A stretch of DNA of 64,000 nucleotides from assembly GCF_000701425.1 (NCBI RefSeq), contig NZ_JNIW01000010.1, positions 1 to 64,000 on the forward strand. The letters run 5' to 3'. Both the position numbers and the translations under genes were made by a program. Positions 38,595-49,583 of this stretch are shown here, piece by piece (within the stretch, counting starts at the first letter, position 1; every line of letters begins with the position of its first letter). This DNA comes from Deinococcus frigens DSM 12807 (GTDB lineage: Bacteria; Deinococcota; Deinococci; Deinococcales; Deinococcaceae). A model generated the notes under the pieces. That model made no database searches. It had not been told where the DNA came from and was given only the letters and a program-made list of their open reading frames with translations.

Positions 38595-39404
38595 CTACAC
38601 CCCGTCTTCCTCGTGCGCTTCCTCGACGTCACGGTAGCGTTCTATGGACACCGCCCGGCCCGCCTCTATCTGGACATACACGGCGTTCAGTTCGGCGCGG
38701 CCCTCGGCCACCGCGAAACGGTGGGGGCGTTCGGTGACAAATCGGGCCACCGGGCCAGCCGGGTCCGAACCGATAATGCTGTCGTGTGGGCCGGTGAATC
38801 CGGCGTCGGTCTGGAAGGCGGTCCCCAGCGGCAGAATGCGCGAGTCGGCGGTGGGAACATGGGTGTGCGTGCCGATCACGGCGGCCACCCGCCCGTCCAG
38901 ATGCCACGCCAGCCCCGCCTTCTCGCTGCTGGCCTCAGCGTGGAAGTCCACGAACACGCTGCCCAGATCGTCACGCTCCAGCAAGGTGTCGATGGCGCTG
39001 AACGGATTGGACACCTGCTCCATGAACACCCGGCCCAGCAGGTTGACCACGGTGAGGCGCTCAGTCTGGCCCGTATGTGTCTGTACATCGAAGGTGCGCC
39101 AGCCGACGCCAGGGGTGTCTGGATCGGCGTAGTTCAGCGGGCGCACGATGGGGTAATTCTCCGGGTCCTGCATCAATTTGTTGATGTCGCGGTGGTGCCA
39201 GGCGTGGTTGCCCAGCGTCATGCAGTCGGCCCCGGCCCGGAGTGCGCCTTCCGCTGCCTCACGGTGCATGCCGAAGCCTCCGGCGGCGTTTTCCATGTTC
39301 ACGACGGCGAAATCCACGTCCCGGCGCAGGTCCGGCAACCGGGCCGCCAGCATCCGGCGGCCCGGCTGACCGAACACGTCTCCCACGAACAGCAGCTTGA
39401 TCAT
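38595..39404 (-). CDS. YmdB-type metallophosphoesterase (2',3'-cyclic nucleotide phosphodiesterase)
   Basis: 269 residues from the ATG at 39404 ([19 protein letters not shown]). The metal ligands follow in order: [24 protein letters not shown], and [36 protein letters not shown]. This is the family of B. subtilis YmdB, a cyclic-nucleotide phosphodiesterase that influences RNA turnover and development. It often sits next to the RNase Y gene, which is not in this window. 65 bp separate it from the ppc start on the same strand. Confidence 0.93.
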   Translation of the reverse strand: MIKLLFVGDVFGQPGRRMLAARLPDLRRDVDFAVVNMENAAGGFGMHREAAEGALRAGADCMTLGNHAWHHRDINKLMQDPENYPIVRPLNYADPDTPGVGWRTFDVQTHTGQTERLTVVNLLGRVFMEQVSNPFSAIDTLLERDDLGSVFVDFHAEASSEKAGLAWHLDGRVAAVIGTHTHVPTADSRILPLGTAFQTDAGFTGPHDSIIGSDPAGPVARFVTERPHRFAVAEGRAELNAVYVQIEAGRAVSIERYRDVEEAHEEDGV

Positions 39405-39499
39405 GCGCCCCAGGCTAGCGTCTGCACCCGCTCCAGAAGCGGTGCGCCGTAATGCCCCCGTAATGTACTGGGCCGAGGCTGGCGGCATAAGGCACCACC

Positions 39500-39975
39500 A
39501 TGACCACCCTACCGATGAACAGAATTCTCGTGACCACCGACGGCAGCGAACTGGGCCAGCACGCCCTGACCCATGCGCAGGGCCTGGCGGGGGCGCTGGG
39601 GGCCGAACTGACCGTCCTGAGCATCCAGACCGATCCGCTGGTGGCCGCCTACGGCGAGCACGCCTACGCCATGCCCACCCCAAAGAAAGCATGGACGAGC
39701 TGAAAGCGGGCCTGGAACGCGTCCTGCGCGAGCGCGTGCCGGACGGCAAGATCATGGTGGAACGCGCCCAGGGCCGCCATGTGTCCCGCGCCATTCTGGA
39801 CGTGGCCCGCGAGGAAGGCGCGCAGATGATCGTGATGACCACCCACGGACGCAGCGGTCTGGGCCGCGCCCTACTGGGCAGTGTGGTGCAGGCGGTGGCC
39901 CAGCAGGCCCCGGTGCCAGTGCTGCTGATTAAGGGCGATCAGGGGCCGGTCGAGTGGGGCCAGGGCGGCAAATAG
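39500..39975 (+). pseudogene. Universal stress protein (UspA family), frameshifted
   Basis: From the ATG at 39500 the first frame gives [21 protein letters not shown] and on to [17 protein letters not shown], then stops. The family continues in another frame from about 39685: [38 protein letters not shown] and [10 protein letters not shown], including the nucleotide-binding G-x2-G-x9-G(S/T) end. Adding one C to the CCCC run at 39678-39681 restores a single 158-residue protein ([11 protein letters not shown]). It is thus a real shift, a sequencing error, or less likely programmed frameshifting. The 3' end is followed by a weak stem-loop (CCCTC/GAGGG near 39994-40017). Confidence 0.85.
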
Positions 39976-40164
39976 AGCATCGGCGGCCTCAGTTCCCTCT
40001 CTCAGCTTGGGAGGGGGTTTGTGCTGATCTATCCGGCCAGGCTGACTACAGATGGGCGGCCTGGAGAGACGGCTGCATCCAGGCACGGCGACGTCCAGCA
40101 CCTTCGTGACGGCAAGACGATGAAGATGGGTGACGCCGTCAAGGGGTTGTAGAGTGGACTGAGA

Positions 40165-40275
40165 ATGAAAGAAAGCACCCGCACCTGGCTCCGGCGTTGG
40201 ATGCCCGTGATGCTGTTCCTGATTTTTGGCCTGCTGATGCTGGCACAGGTCTGGCTGTCGGCCAATCCGGGTTAA
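40165..40275 (+). CDS. Small single-helix membrane protein, 36 residues
   Basis: ATG at 40165, TAA at 40273. The peptide has a basic start (MKESTRTWLRRW) and one hydrophobic helix (about 14-31, PVMLFLIFGLLMLAQVWL) with a short SANPG end. This is the composition of genuine small inner-membrane proteins, with positive-inside topology. The ribosome site is weak. It lies in the 39976-40285 gap between the stress-protein gene and the HigA-like gene; the rest of that gap shows no other gene. Confidence 0.5.
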   Translation: MKESTRTWLRRWMPVMLFLIFGLLMLAQVWLSANPG

Positions 40276-40285
40276 AACAGCCCGG

Positions 40286-40731
40286 CTAATTCGGCAAAAA
40301 CAGCCCCACCTTGACCCCAAAGTACCCGGCCAGCTTCTGTAGATGCTCCAGCGTGAATGCCCGCCTGCGCCCCAGCAGTGGGCTGATGGTGCTTTGGCTG
40401 ATGCCCGCGCCGCGTGCGAGTTGCTGCTGGGTCAGGTGGCGGTCTTGCATAAACACTTTGAGGATGGTGGCGGCGTCCACATCGGGGATGGGGTAATGGA
40501 TGGCCTCGTAGGCGACGATGCGGTTCATGACGGTGTTTGCCAGGTCTTCAAGTGGATGCGGGCGCAAACTACTGGCGCTCATCTCGGCGTCCAGTGCTTT
40601 GAGTGCCGCCGTTGCCCGCTGCAAAGAGTCGTCGTTCATGATGGGGTGAGCAAGTCGGGGACGCAAGTCTGCAAGCTCTGCCAACGCTGTATCAATTCGG
40701 CGTAATTGACGTAATTGGTAGGCGTGGTCAT
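40286..40731 (-). pseudogene. HigA-like XRE antitoxin/regulator, frameshifted
   Basis: The main frame (from the ATG at 40641) gives YPIPDVDAATILKVFMQDRHLTQQQLARGAGISQSTISPLLGRRRAFTLEHLQKLAGYFGVK, a helix-turn-helix of HigA type. The family's usual N-terminal NYxELI pattern is present just upstream in another frame (ATG at 40731: MTTPTNYVNYAELIQRW) and ends at a stop overlapping the ATG at 40641. Adding one base in the GGGG run at 40643-40646 joins them (LTPIMNDD). Alternatively the two overlapping frames are translated separately. No toxin gene is adjacent. Confidence 0.65.
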
Positions 40732-40823
40732 GTCTTGCACAGGTTATTGCAAATCCTAACCCCCTGACCCCATAAGCCATTTCGCTTCCGGTTAACCCCA
40801 GGCCACAAGCGTAAACTCTTCCA

Positions 40824-43949
<3,126 letters not shown>

Positions 43950-43962
43950 GGAGTTGAAACGG

Positions 43963-44040
43963 GATCAGCTCCGCAAATCTTTACCTGCGAATCTGGTAGA
44001 TCGTATACACTCCTGAAAAATCCACATTAGGGGTTCCAGA
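43963..44040 (+). promoter_or_regulatory. Possible promoter and leader of the HerA-NurA-methylase operon
   Basis: TTACCT (43981-43986) and TATACA (44004-44009) are spaced by 17 bp as weak -35 and -10 boxes. An imperfect inverted repeat, ATCTTTACC (about 43978-43986) and GGTAGAT (about 43996-44002), overlaps them and could be an operator. AGGGG lies about 8 bases before the herA ATG. The region is only 91 bp and already AT-richer than the end of mfd, so the island boundary is close to the mfd stop. Confidence 0.4.
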
Positions 44041-46215
44041 ATGACTAAAACATCTCCCATGGCTGGCTATGAGCAAAAACGATCCGAGAAGCAGGCAGAA
44101 GCGCAGAAGGTCTCCATCGCACCACTCGCCCATCTTCTTCAGGAGGGGCAGTACGTTGGCGAAACATTGAAGATGGATTACCGCAATATCACCGTGTTAA
44201 TCCATGACCACTTGCGTCGCACTGTCGGAGGCATCCCCCACCTGGGATATTTGATCGCCTCTCGGCTTACCCCAGGTCAAATGTTCGATCCGAAAGATGA
44301 GGCAAGCTCGGTCATCCTGTTGCGCGTTCTTGGAGCTGCGCCATTGCCGAGCGATAACATGGATACCATCGTTCGGGCTGAGGCAGCGAGGCGAGCGACT
44401 GGGCGTGAGTATCACTGGGATACTCAGCAGGTCATGGACGGTTACACTCGCAATGAACTAAGTTATGCAGGCTTGAACTGTGAAATTGTTGGCACTTTTT
44501 ATCTTGGTGAGAACGACAGTGGCGGTTGTGATCTGCGTTTTGGAACAGATATTAGTAATTTTTACCCAAATAGTGGTATGAAAGTTTACAAACCGATTGA
44601 ATCGGCGCTAAGTACTATCGTTAATTTCCGAGATACTGCGTTATCGCCCGAACATCCGCTTCAAGATTTTTCTGTTGAAATTGGAAATGTTCGATATGCT
44701 AGTTCTAATAGGACAATGCAGGGTGTAGATACCGTAGCTGTTTCAATCGCTCCTATTGATCTTCTGGCGCAGCGCACGGCATTATTTGGAATGAGTCGAA
44801 CTGGTAAATCAAATACGACAAAAATCATTGCGCGTGCTATTTATCGTCTTCGTCTTGATGCAAATAACTCTGTACGTGTCGGGCAGTTGATTATGGATTA
44901 TAACGGTGAATATGCTAATGAAAATACTCAAGGGAGTGGGCGAGCTGCCGAAAACGCACTTAAGAATGTTTACTTAGAACACGATGGAAATATCGACGAT
45001 GTTGTCACCTATGGACTCACTCGCCCTGATACTGATCCAAGACGGCGTTTGTTGCAAGTTAATGCTTTTGGAAATGACGTAAGAGATTGGAATGATTTTG
45101 AGAAAACTTCTGAAGACTTAGACATGCTCATGGCGGGTAGAATAATTCTCGAAAAGATTCTTTCAGAATACACCTCTTTGTATGTTAAGAATTTTCTCGA
45201 AGTAGATTTGTCTGTACCATTAGACATCCGTTCACGAAGCGCTCAGACGCGATATCGGAGAAACATTCTTGTTTATAGGACATTACTCAGAAGTGCTGGT
45301 TTAGCTGCTCCCAAATCGCTTGAGAATCCGACAGGTGCTGTTCTTACTGGTCTATTCAACAAAAAGCTCATTGAATACATGCAAAAATCAGGTAATACTT
45401 CTTACGAGAGGGCGGCAAATATTTTATCGACAGCGCCTGGAAGTGTACTTAGTTGGCCTCAGCTTCAGATAGCATTCGCGGCCCTAAGAGAATTTATCGG
45501 TGATAAAGCCAATACTTACAGTACATTTAATGCTGAATACGTAAAGGAAAAGCCTGGGCGAGAAGATTGGGCGGATACTAATTTGACTCGTCTCCTTGAG
45601 ATTTTCCGCTATCCTAATGGTATAAAAGCAATTGCTAGACTTTCGGAGAATCATGAGCCGACGAATACACGCGACTATGCTCAAGAGATTTATGAAGAGT
45701 TACAGGATGGTAAACTTGTAATCGTCGATCAAAGTGCTGGTGATCCTCCACTCAATGATGCCGCTGCGCGGCGAATAGTGCAAGCGATTTTTTATGGCAA
45801 TCAAAGAGTGTTTACGTCGGGAAAACATCCAACAGACATCCTTATTTATGTAGAAGAAGCTCACAATCTTTTGCCAAGTAGTGGTGATGCTGATCTGCGT
45901 GATATATGGGTCAGAACTGCTAAAGAAGGAAGCAAATATCGTATTGGACTCATATACGCTACCCAAGAAGTTAGTTCTATACAGAAAAATATTCTGAAAA
46001 ACACTGCCAACTGGTTTATCGCGCATCTCAACAATACAGACGAAACTCGCGAGTTGAAAAAGTTCTACGATTTCGCCAACTTTGAGGATTCTATTCTCAG
46101 GGCGCAAGACCGTGGATTCCTGAGGGTTAAAACGCTTTCTAATCCTTACATCAACCCTGTACAGATAAAGCGCTTTCAACTCTCCATTCCTGACGGTAAG
46201 GAGGCTGGTGAGTAA
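44041..46215 (+). CDS. herA: HerA-type hexameric DNA translocase ATPase
   Basis: 724 residues. An N-terminal HAS-barrel-like part (about 45-110). Walker A at 250-257 (GMSRTGKS) after LLAQRTALF, a conserved LIMDYNGEY (283-291), a ~280-residue insertion, Walker B ILIYVEEAHNLLP (600-612), a sensor segment RIGLIYATQEVSSI (634-647) and a C-terminal lid. This matches the HerA/FtsK-like group (DUF87). HerA rings pump DNA for the NurA nuclease. Base composition and codon use are AT-richer than the flanking genes, a sign of transfer. Its stop overlaps the next start by one base. The large insertion sets it apart from archaeal HerA (~500 residues). Confidence 0.9.
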   Translation: MTKTSPMAGYEQKRSEKQAEAQKVSIAPLAHLLQEGQYVGETLKMDYRNITVLIHDHLRRTVGGIPHLGYLIASRLTPGQMFDPKDEASSVILLRVLGAAPLPSDNMDTIVRAEAARRATGREYHWDTQQVMDGYTRNELSYAGLNCEIVGTFYLGENDSGGCDLRFGTDISNFYPNSGMKVYKPIESALSTIVNFRDTALSPEHPLQDFSVEIGNVRYASSNRTMQGVDTVAVSIAPIDLLAQRTALFGMSRTGKSNTTKIIARAIYRLRLDANNSVRVGQLIMDYNGEYANENTQGSGRAAENALKNVYLEHDGNIDDVVTYGLTRPDTDPRRRLLQVNAFGNDVRDWNDFEKTSEDLDMLMAGRIILEKILSEYTSLYVKNFLEVDLSVPLDIRSRSAQTRYRRNILVYRTLLRSAGLAAPKSLENPTGAVLTGLFNKKLIEYMQKSGNTSYERAANILSTAPGSVLSWPQLQIAFAALREFIGDKANTYSTFNAEYVKEKPGREDWADTNLTRLLEIFRYPNGIKAIARLSENHEPTNTRDYAQEIYEELQDGKLVIVDQSAGDPPLNDAAARRIVQAIFYGNQRVFTSGKHPTDILIYVEEAHNLLPSSGDADLRDIWVRTAKEGSKYRIGLIYATQEVSSIQKNILKNTANWFIAHLNNTDETRELKKFYDFANFEDSILRAQDRGFLRVKTLSNPYINPVQIKRFQLSIPDGKEAGE

Positions 46216-47648
46216 TGCCCTATGATGGTGAATTCGCCAAACATGGCATTTTGATGGATTTTGCGGAGAATGAGTTAATTAAGGAAATGTTGGCTAATTG
46301 CGAAATAAGAGAAAATGAAGTAGTGCTACCGCCAACTCTTATTAACGTTGAGCGCGCGAATTGGAAGCCTGGGCAGGTTTTTGCCATTGACGGCTCTAAT
46401 CGGCCTGTGCCTGTTACTAATGGTTATCCTGGTGCAAGTGCAGGTTTTGTGAGTATTGCTACTGTCATGATTGATATGGAGAAGCTTTATAAAGAGACGA
46501 GTGCAGAGAGCATTAATCCTGTAACCTTCTCGGATATAGAGAAGGCATACGCTATGACTGGCGTGCTGCCTACATCGAATATTCTCCGTAAGGGCTTACC
46601 CGATGCTCGTACTTCTTTTCGGTATGAGCTACATGAACTCCTAAGAACAAGAAATCCTATTAAAGATGGCGAATCTCTCCTTGATACTTACCTTGCTGTG
46701 CTTGCACTAAAACCTGCTTCTGACCGCCTGTCATGTCCATTAATGGATATTTGTGATGACAAAACCCAGACACCAAATCTTCCCTCTGGCGTGTGTGCTT
46801 GTGGTAAATATAAAGTTTATCCAACTGATCAACTTCGCATCCACGAGCGATATTACGATAATTCACCTAATGGAGAAAGTGTTGGTGAGACTCGCAGCTT
46901 AATGGAACATTTGACCTTATTAAACTATCTGAGATATATTGAAAAGAAAGAGTATTGGGGAGCGTTTAAAGATACTGGTTTTATTCTTGATGGGCCATTG
47001 GCCGTTTTTGGACATGCTGCGTGGTTTGGTGAGCGTATCAAATTAGAGCTGCAACGCCTTAACAAGCTCGCGCAAAAGCATGTTAAACAAGACATGCTTG
47101 TGATCGGTATCGAAAAAACTGGTCAATTTTTTGAACATTGGCTTCATCTCGACGAGGCACGGCGAAAAAATGTGGTATCTCGTAAGATGAATTTTGGTGA
47201 ACCAGATGTCTACGATAAAAAGATGGATTGGGCAGACGATGAGCTTGATCCTCTTGAGCGCTTGAGAGGACGTATTCAGCCCGGCCAAGTGCTGCTGCTG
47301 GATAATAAGTATATTCGCCAAAATATTGCTAGGGGAGATGAATCAACGATCCACGGCATTCATTCATATTATGGGCGTCCTTTCCTGTATAAGACTATGA
47401 ATAGCGCGATGATCGTTGGCATGGTTCCTATGGCTTCAGAGCATTGTGAGGATCGTACCCAGGCGCTCGCTGATCAGTACCCAAGATTGCCCGACGTATT
47501 AGATTTACTCGACGGCCTTATAAGTATGCGCTACCCCGATGCAGTCCTGCCACTTTTGGCTGCCCATGCACATGCGGCTATTCCTGTCCAGATGGGAGAC
47601 CGGATGTTTGAACAGCTCGTTCGCGAACATTTGGATAGACCTATATGA
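46215..47648 (+). CDS. nurA: NurA-type nuclease with a cysteine-bearing insertion
   Basis: 477 residues. NurA hallmarks are FAIDGSNRPV (56-65, first catalytic Asp59), FILDGPLAVFGHAAW (256-270, Asp259), IGIEKTG (297-303) and a late block LYKTMNSAMIV (391-401). These correspond to the RNase H-like NurA core that trims DNA ends with HerA. Unusual are residues about 174-200, SCPLMDICDD then GVCACGK, with four cysteines (174, 180, 194, 196) that could bind zinc; classical NurA lacks this to my knowledge. It overlaps the HerA stop by 1 bp and the methylase start by 4 bp (ATGA). AT-rich like its neighbours. Confidence 0.82.
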   Translation: MPYDGEFAKHGILMDFAENELIKEMLANCEIRENEVVLPPTLINVERANWKPGQVFAIDGSNRPVPVTNGYPGASAGFVSIATVMIDMEKLYKETSAESINPVTFSDIEKAYAMTGVLPTSNILRKGLPDARTSFRYELHELLRTRNPIKDGESLLDTYLAVLALKPASDRLSCPLMDICDDKTQTPNLPSGVCACGKYKVYPTDQLRIHERYYDNSPNGESVGETRSLMEHLTLLNYLRYIEKKEYWGAFKDTGFILDGPLAVFGHAAWFGERIKLELQRLNKLAQKHVKQDMLVIGIEKTGQFFEHWLHLDEARRKNVVSRKMNFGEPDVYDKKMDWADDELDPLERLRGRIQPGQVLLLDNKYIRQNIARGDESTIHGIHSYYGRPFLYKTMNSAMIVGMVPMASEHCEDRTQALADQYPRLPDVLDLLDGLISMRYPDAVLPLLAAHAHAAIPVQMGDRMFEQLVREHLDRPI

Positions 47649-48784
47649 GTCAGATGTTGCATGAAATTATGCTTCAGCGGAAACAATTACAGCGTTGGGT
47701 AAAACTTGGCCCATGGTATGCCATGTTCCCGCTGGAATTCGCCCAGGCTTCTATTGAACAACATACAAAGCCGGGACAAGCCGTCCTTGATCCTTTCATG
47801 GGGCGAGGAACAACACTTGCTGCTGCAAAAATGCTTGAAAGGCATGCGGCAGGCGTAGAAATAAATCCGGTTGCCTGGGTATATGCCAAAGTCAAAACTG
47901 AACCGTGCGATAAATTACTGCTATTGGAACGACTTGAAGAAGTTAACAGATTAAGTAAGGGCACAAAACTTCAGCAAATGCCTGAATTTTATAAATGGTG
48001 TTTCTGTGATGAAGTCCTTCGATTTCTTTTAATTGCTCGATCTGAACTGAAATGGAAAGATGATCACGTTGATCGTACCTTAATGGCGATCATTCTTGTA
48101 GATCTACATGGTAATGTAGAAGATAGTCTTTCAAATCAAATGAGGCAGACCAAATCGATGGCCCCGGCCTATTCTATTAACTGGTGGAAAGCAAAGGATA
48201 TGCATCCGGCTGAAAAAGATGCTTATGCTATTCTCCGTCGAAAAATCGAATGGCGCTATAAGCATGGATTGTTTTCAAATAAATCCAAAATAATGGCCTT
48301 AAATGGAGATAGTACATCTATACTTAAAGAAACTGCTGAAATAGGGCCATTTCACTTACTTCTTACATCCCCTCCATATTACGGAATCATAAATTATAAC
48401 TATGATCAATGGCTGAGGCGATGGATGTTAGGTGGACCTGAGCTTCCAAAATATTCTGCCGGTAAATATCAAGATCGTTACGATAATAAAATTCAATATC
48501 AAGAATTGTTGAGTAAGGTTTTTGGCGAATCCGCAAAACTAATGCATGAGCGCGCTCATGTTGTTGTTCGCACGGATGCGCGTGTTTTCACTCTTGAATC
48601 TACCATCAAGGCTTTAGAAGAAGCTTTTCCAGGGAAAAGTATAAAGAAGGTCAAGCGCCCCGTTTTGGGGAAAACGCAAACACGTTTATATGGAGACCAA
48701 TCAAAAAAACCTGGTGAAGTTGACCTTATTCTCAAGCCAAAACCCCGGCAGCGCACATCACAGGTGAAATCGAGATTCGAGTGA
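47645..48784 (+). CDS. DNA methyltransferase (N4-cytosine/N6-adenine type)
   Basis: 379 residues. The SAM-binding motif DPFMGRGTT is at 49-57, followed by EINPVAWVYAKVK; the catalytic TSPPYY is at 241-246, then YDQWLRRW. This order, motif I before motif IV, is the reverse of the common DPPY-first DNA_methylase family, although the GRGTT form of motif I is typical of that family. The middle ~150 residues would be the target-recognition part. It is the third gene of the HerA-NurA operon and would mark host DNA to spare it. The target is unknown. Strongly AT-rich. The stop is 7 bp from a convergent antitoxin gene. Confidence 0.87.
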   Translation: MSQMLHEIMLQRKQLQRWVKLGPWYAMFPLEFAQASIEQHTKPGQAVLDPFMGRGTTLAAAKMLERHAAGVEINPVAWVYAKVKTEPCDKLLLLERLEEVNRLSKGTKLQQMPEFYKWCFCDEVLRFLLIARSELKWKDDHVDRTLMAIILVDLHGNVEDSLSNQMRQTKSMAPAYSINWWKAKDMHPAEKDAYAILRRKIEWRYKHGLFSNKSKIMALNGDSTSILKETAEIGPFHLLLTSPPYYGIINYNYDQWLRRWMLGGPELPKYSAGKYQDRYDNKIQYQELLSKVFGESAKLMHERAHVVVRTDARVFTLESTIKALEEAFPGKSIKKVKRPVLGKTQTRLYGDQSKKPGEVDLILKPKPRQRTSQVKSRFE

Positions 48785-48791
48785 GATTCGC

Positions 48792-49175
48792 TTACTGGCC
48801 CACCTTAACCTTCACCTCTCGCCGTCCCTTTTCCCGTGGCGTAAACACAATGGTCACGTCGTAATCCAATGCGGCAGCCTGCTCAGTAATCGTGGAAAGC
48901 TGCGGGTTGGATGCGGCGGATTCGAGTTGTGACAGGCGGCCTTTGCTCAGGCCCCGTCTCTGCCCGGCCTCGCTGCCCGTCAGTCCACTCTCACGGCGAA
49001 TTGCGCCCAGACCCTCGCCTACGCTCTCGGCGGTTAGGGCTTCCAGATACTCCGCTTCTAATTGGATTTCCTGGGTCAGCAGGCCGTCTGGAAGCTGGGC
49101 GGCGGGCGTGATCGTTCCATCGTCATTCAAGAGGGCTTGCATACGGGCGGCGCGTTCTTTGGCTCGGCTGGTCAT
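48792..49175 (-). CDS. XRE-family antitoxin (HigA-like)
   Basis: 127 residues. The C-terminal half (about 52-110) is a helix-turn-helix of the XRE kind: LGAIRRESGLTGSEAGQRRGLSKGRLSQLESAASNPQLSTI. The N-terminal ~50 residues are acidic and could wrap the toxin. Its ATG overlaps the toxin stop (ATGA), the usual coupling in toxin-first (HigBA-like) modules. It likely represses the pair. It is convergent with the methylase gene, 7 bp away. GC-rich, unlike the adjacent island. Confidence 0.82.
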   Translation of the reverse strand: MTSRAKERAARMQALLNDDGTITPAAQLPDGLLTQEIQLEAEYLEALTAESVGEGLGAIRRESGLTGSEAGQRRGLSKGRLSQLESAASNPQLSTITEQAAALDYDVTIVFTPREKGRREVKVKVGQ

Positions 49176-49558
49176 GGGGTCAACACTCCTTTTCTCACGG
49201 CTTCGGCTATTTCAAGTAGTTCATCCAGCAGGTTGTCGTTGGGCGACGCTCCGGGGGCTTTGTATTCTGCGGCGGCCAGTACAGGTCGTCCATCGGTCAG
49301 CCAGAAAAAATACACCCGCGCTCCTCCCCTCAATCCGCCTCTGGTGGTGGGCTTGAGTTCCCAGGCTCCAGGAAGATATTTGAGCGGCTTGGCATAGCGG
49401 CTGACTCGGCCCTCGTTGCGTAAGTCACGGCACATCCTGATGCACTCTGTCACCGCTGGCGCGTGTCCAGCACGATTCATTTCCAACATCGTCTTAATTA
49501 GAGTGGGATGCCGCGCCGCCAATCTGTCTGGATGGCGAACGTAAACGAGAGGCAACAT
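49172..49558 (-). CDS. RelE/HigB-like toxin
   Basis: 128 residues. The pattern ECIRMCRDLRNEGRVSRYAKPLKYLPGAWELKPTTRGG, then GARVYFFWLTDGRPVLAAAEYKAPG matches the RelE/HigB-like fold (LxxGLxELR...RxxYFxxxGxxxxLLHxFxKK pattern). Such toxins cleave mRNA at the ribosome. It is the first gene of the pair, with the antitoxin coupled behind. No full set of catalytic residues can be assigned from sequence alone. It may stabilise the neighbouring island or be an independent module. Confidence 0.75.
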   Translation of the reverse strand: MLPLVYVRHPDRLAARHPTLIKTMLEMNRAGHAPAVTECIRMCRDLRNEGRVSRYAKPLKYLPGAWELKPTTRGGLRGGARVYFFWLTDGRPVLAAAEYKAPGASPNDNLLDELLEIAEAVRKGVLTP

Positions 49559-49583
49559 GGGTTTAGCTTAGTCTAAACCTGTC

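Noticed and set aside
40641..40731. Separate 30-residue peptide gene ahead of the HigA-like gene with ATGA overlap
   Set aside because: Considered as a leader peptide or mini-toxin. The NYxELI pattern matches the N terminus of HigA proteins, so a frameshift explains it better, though separate translation is not excluded.
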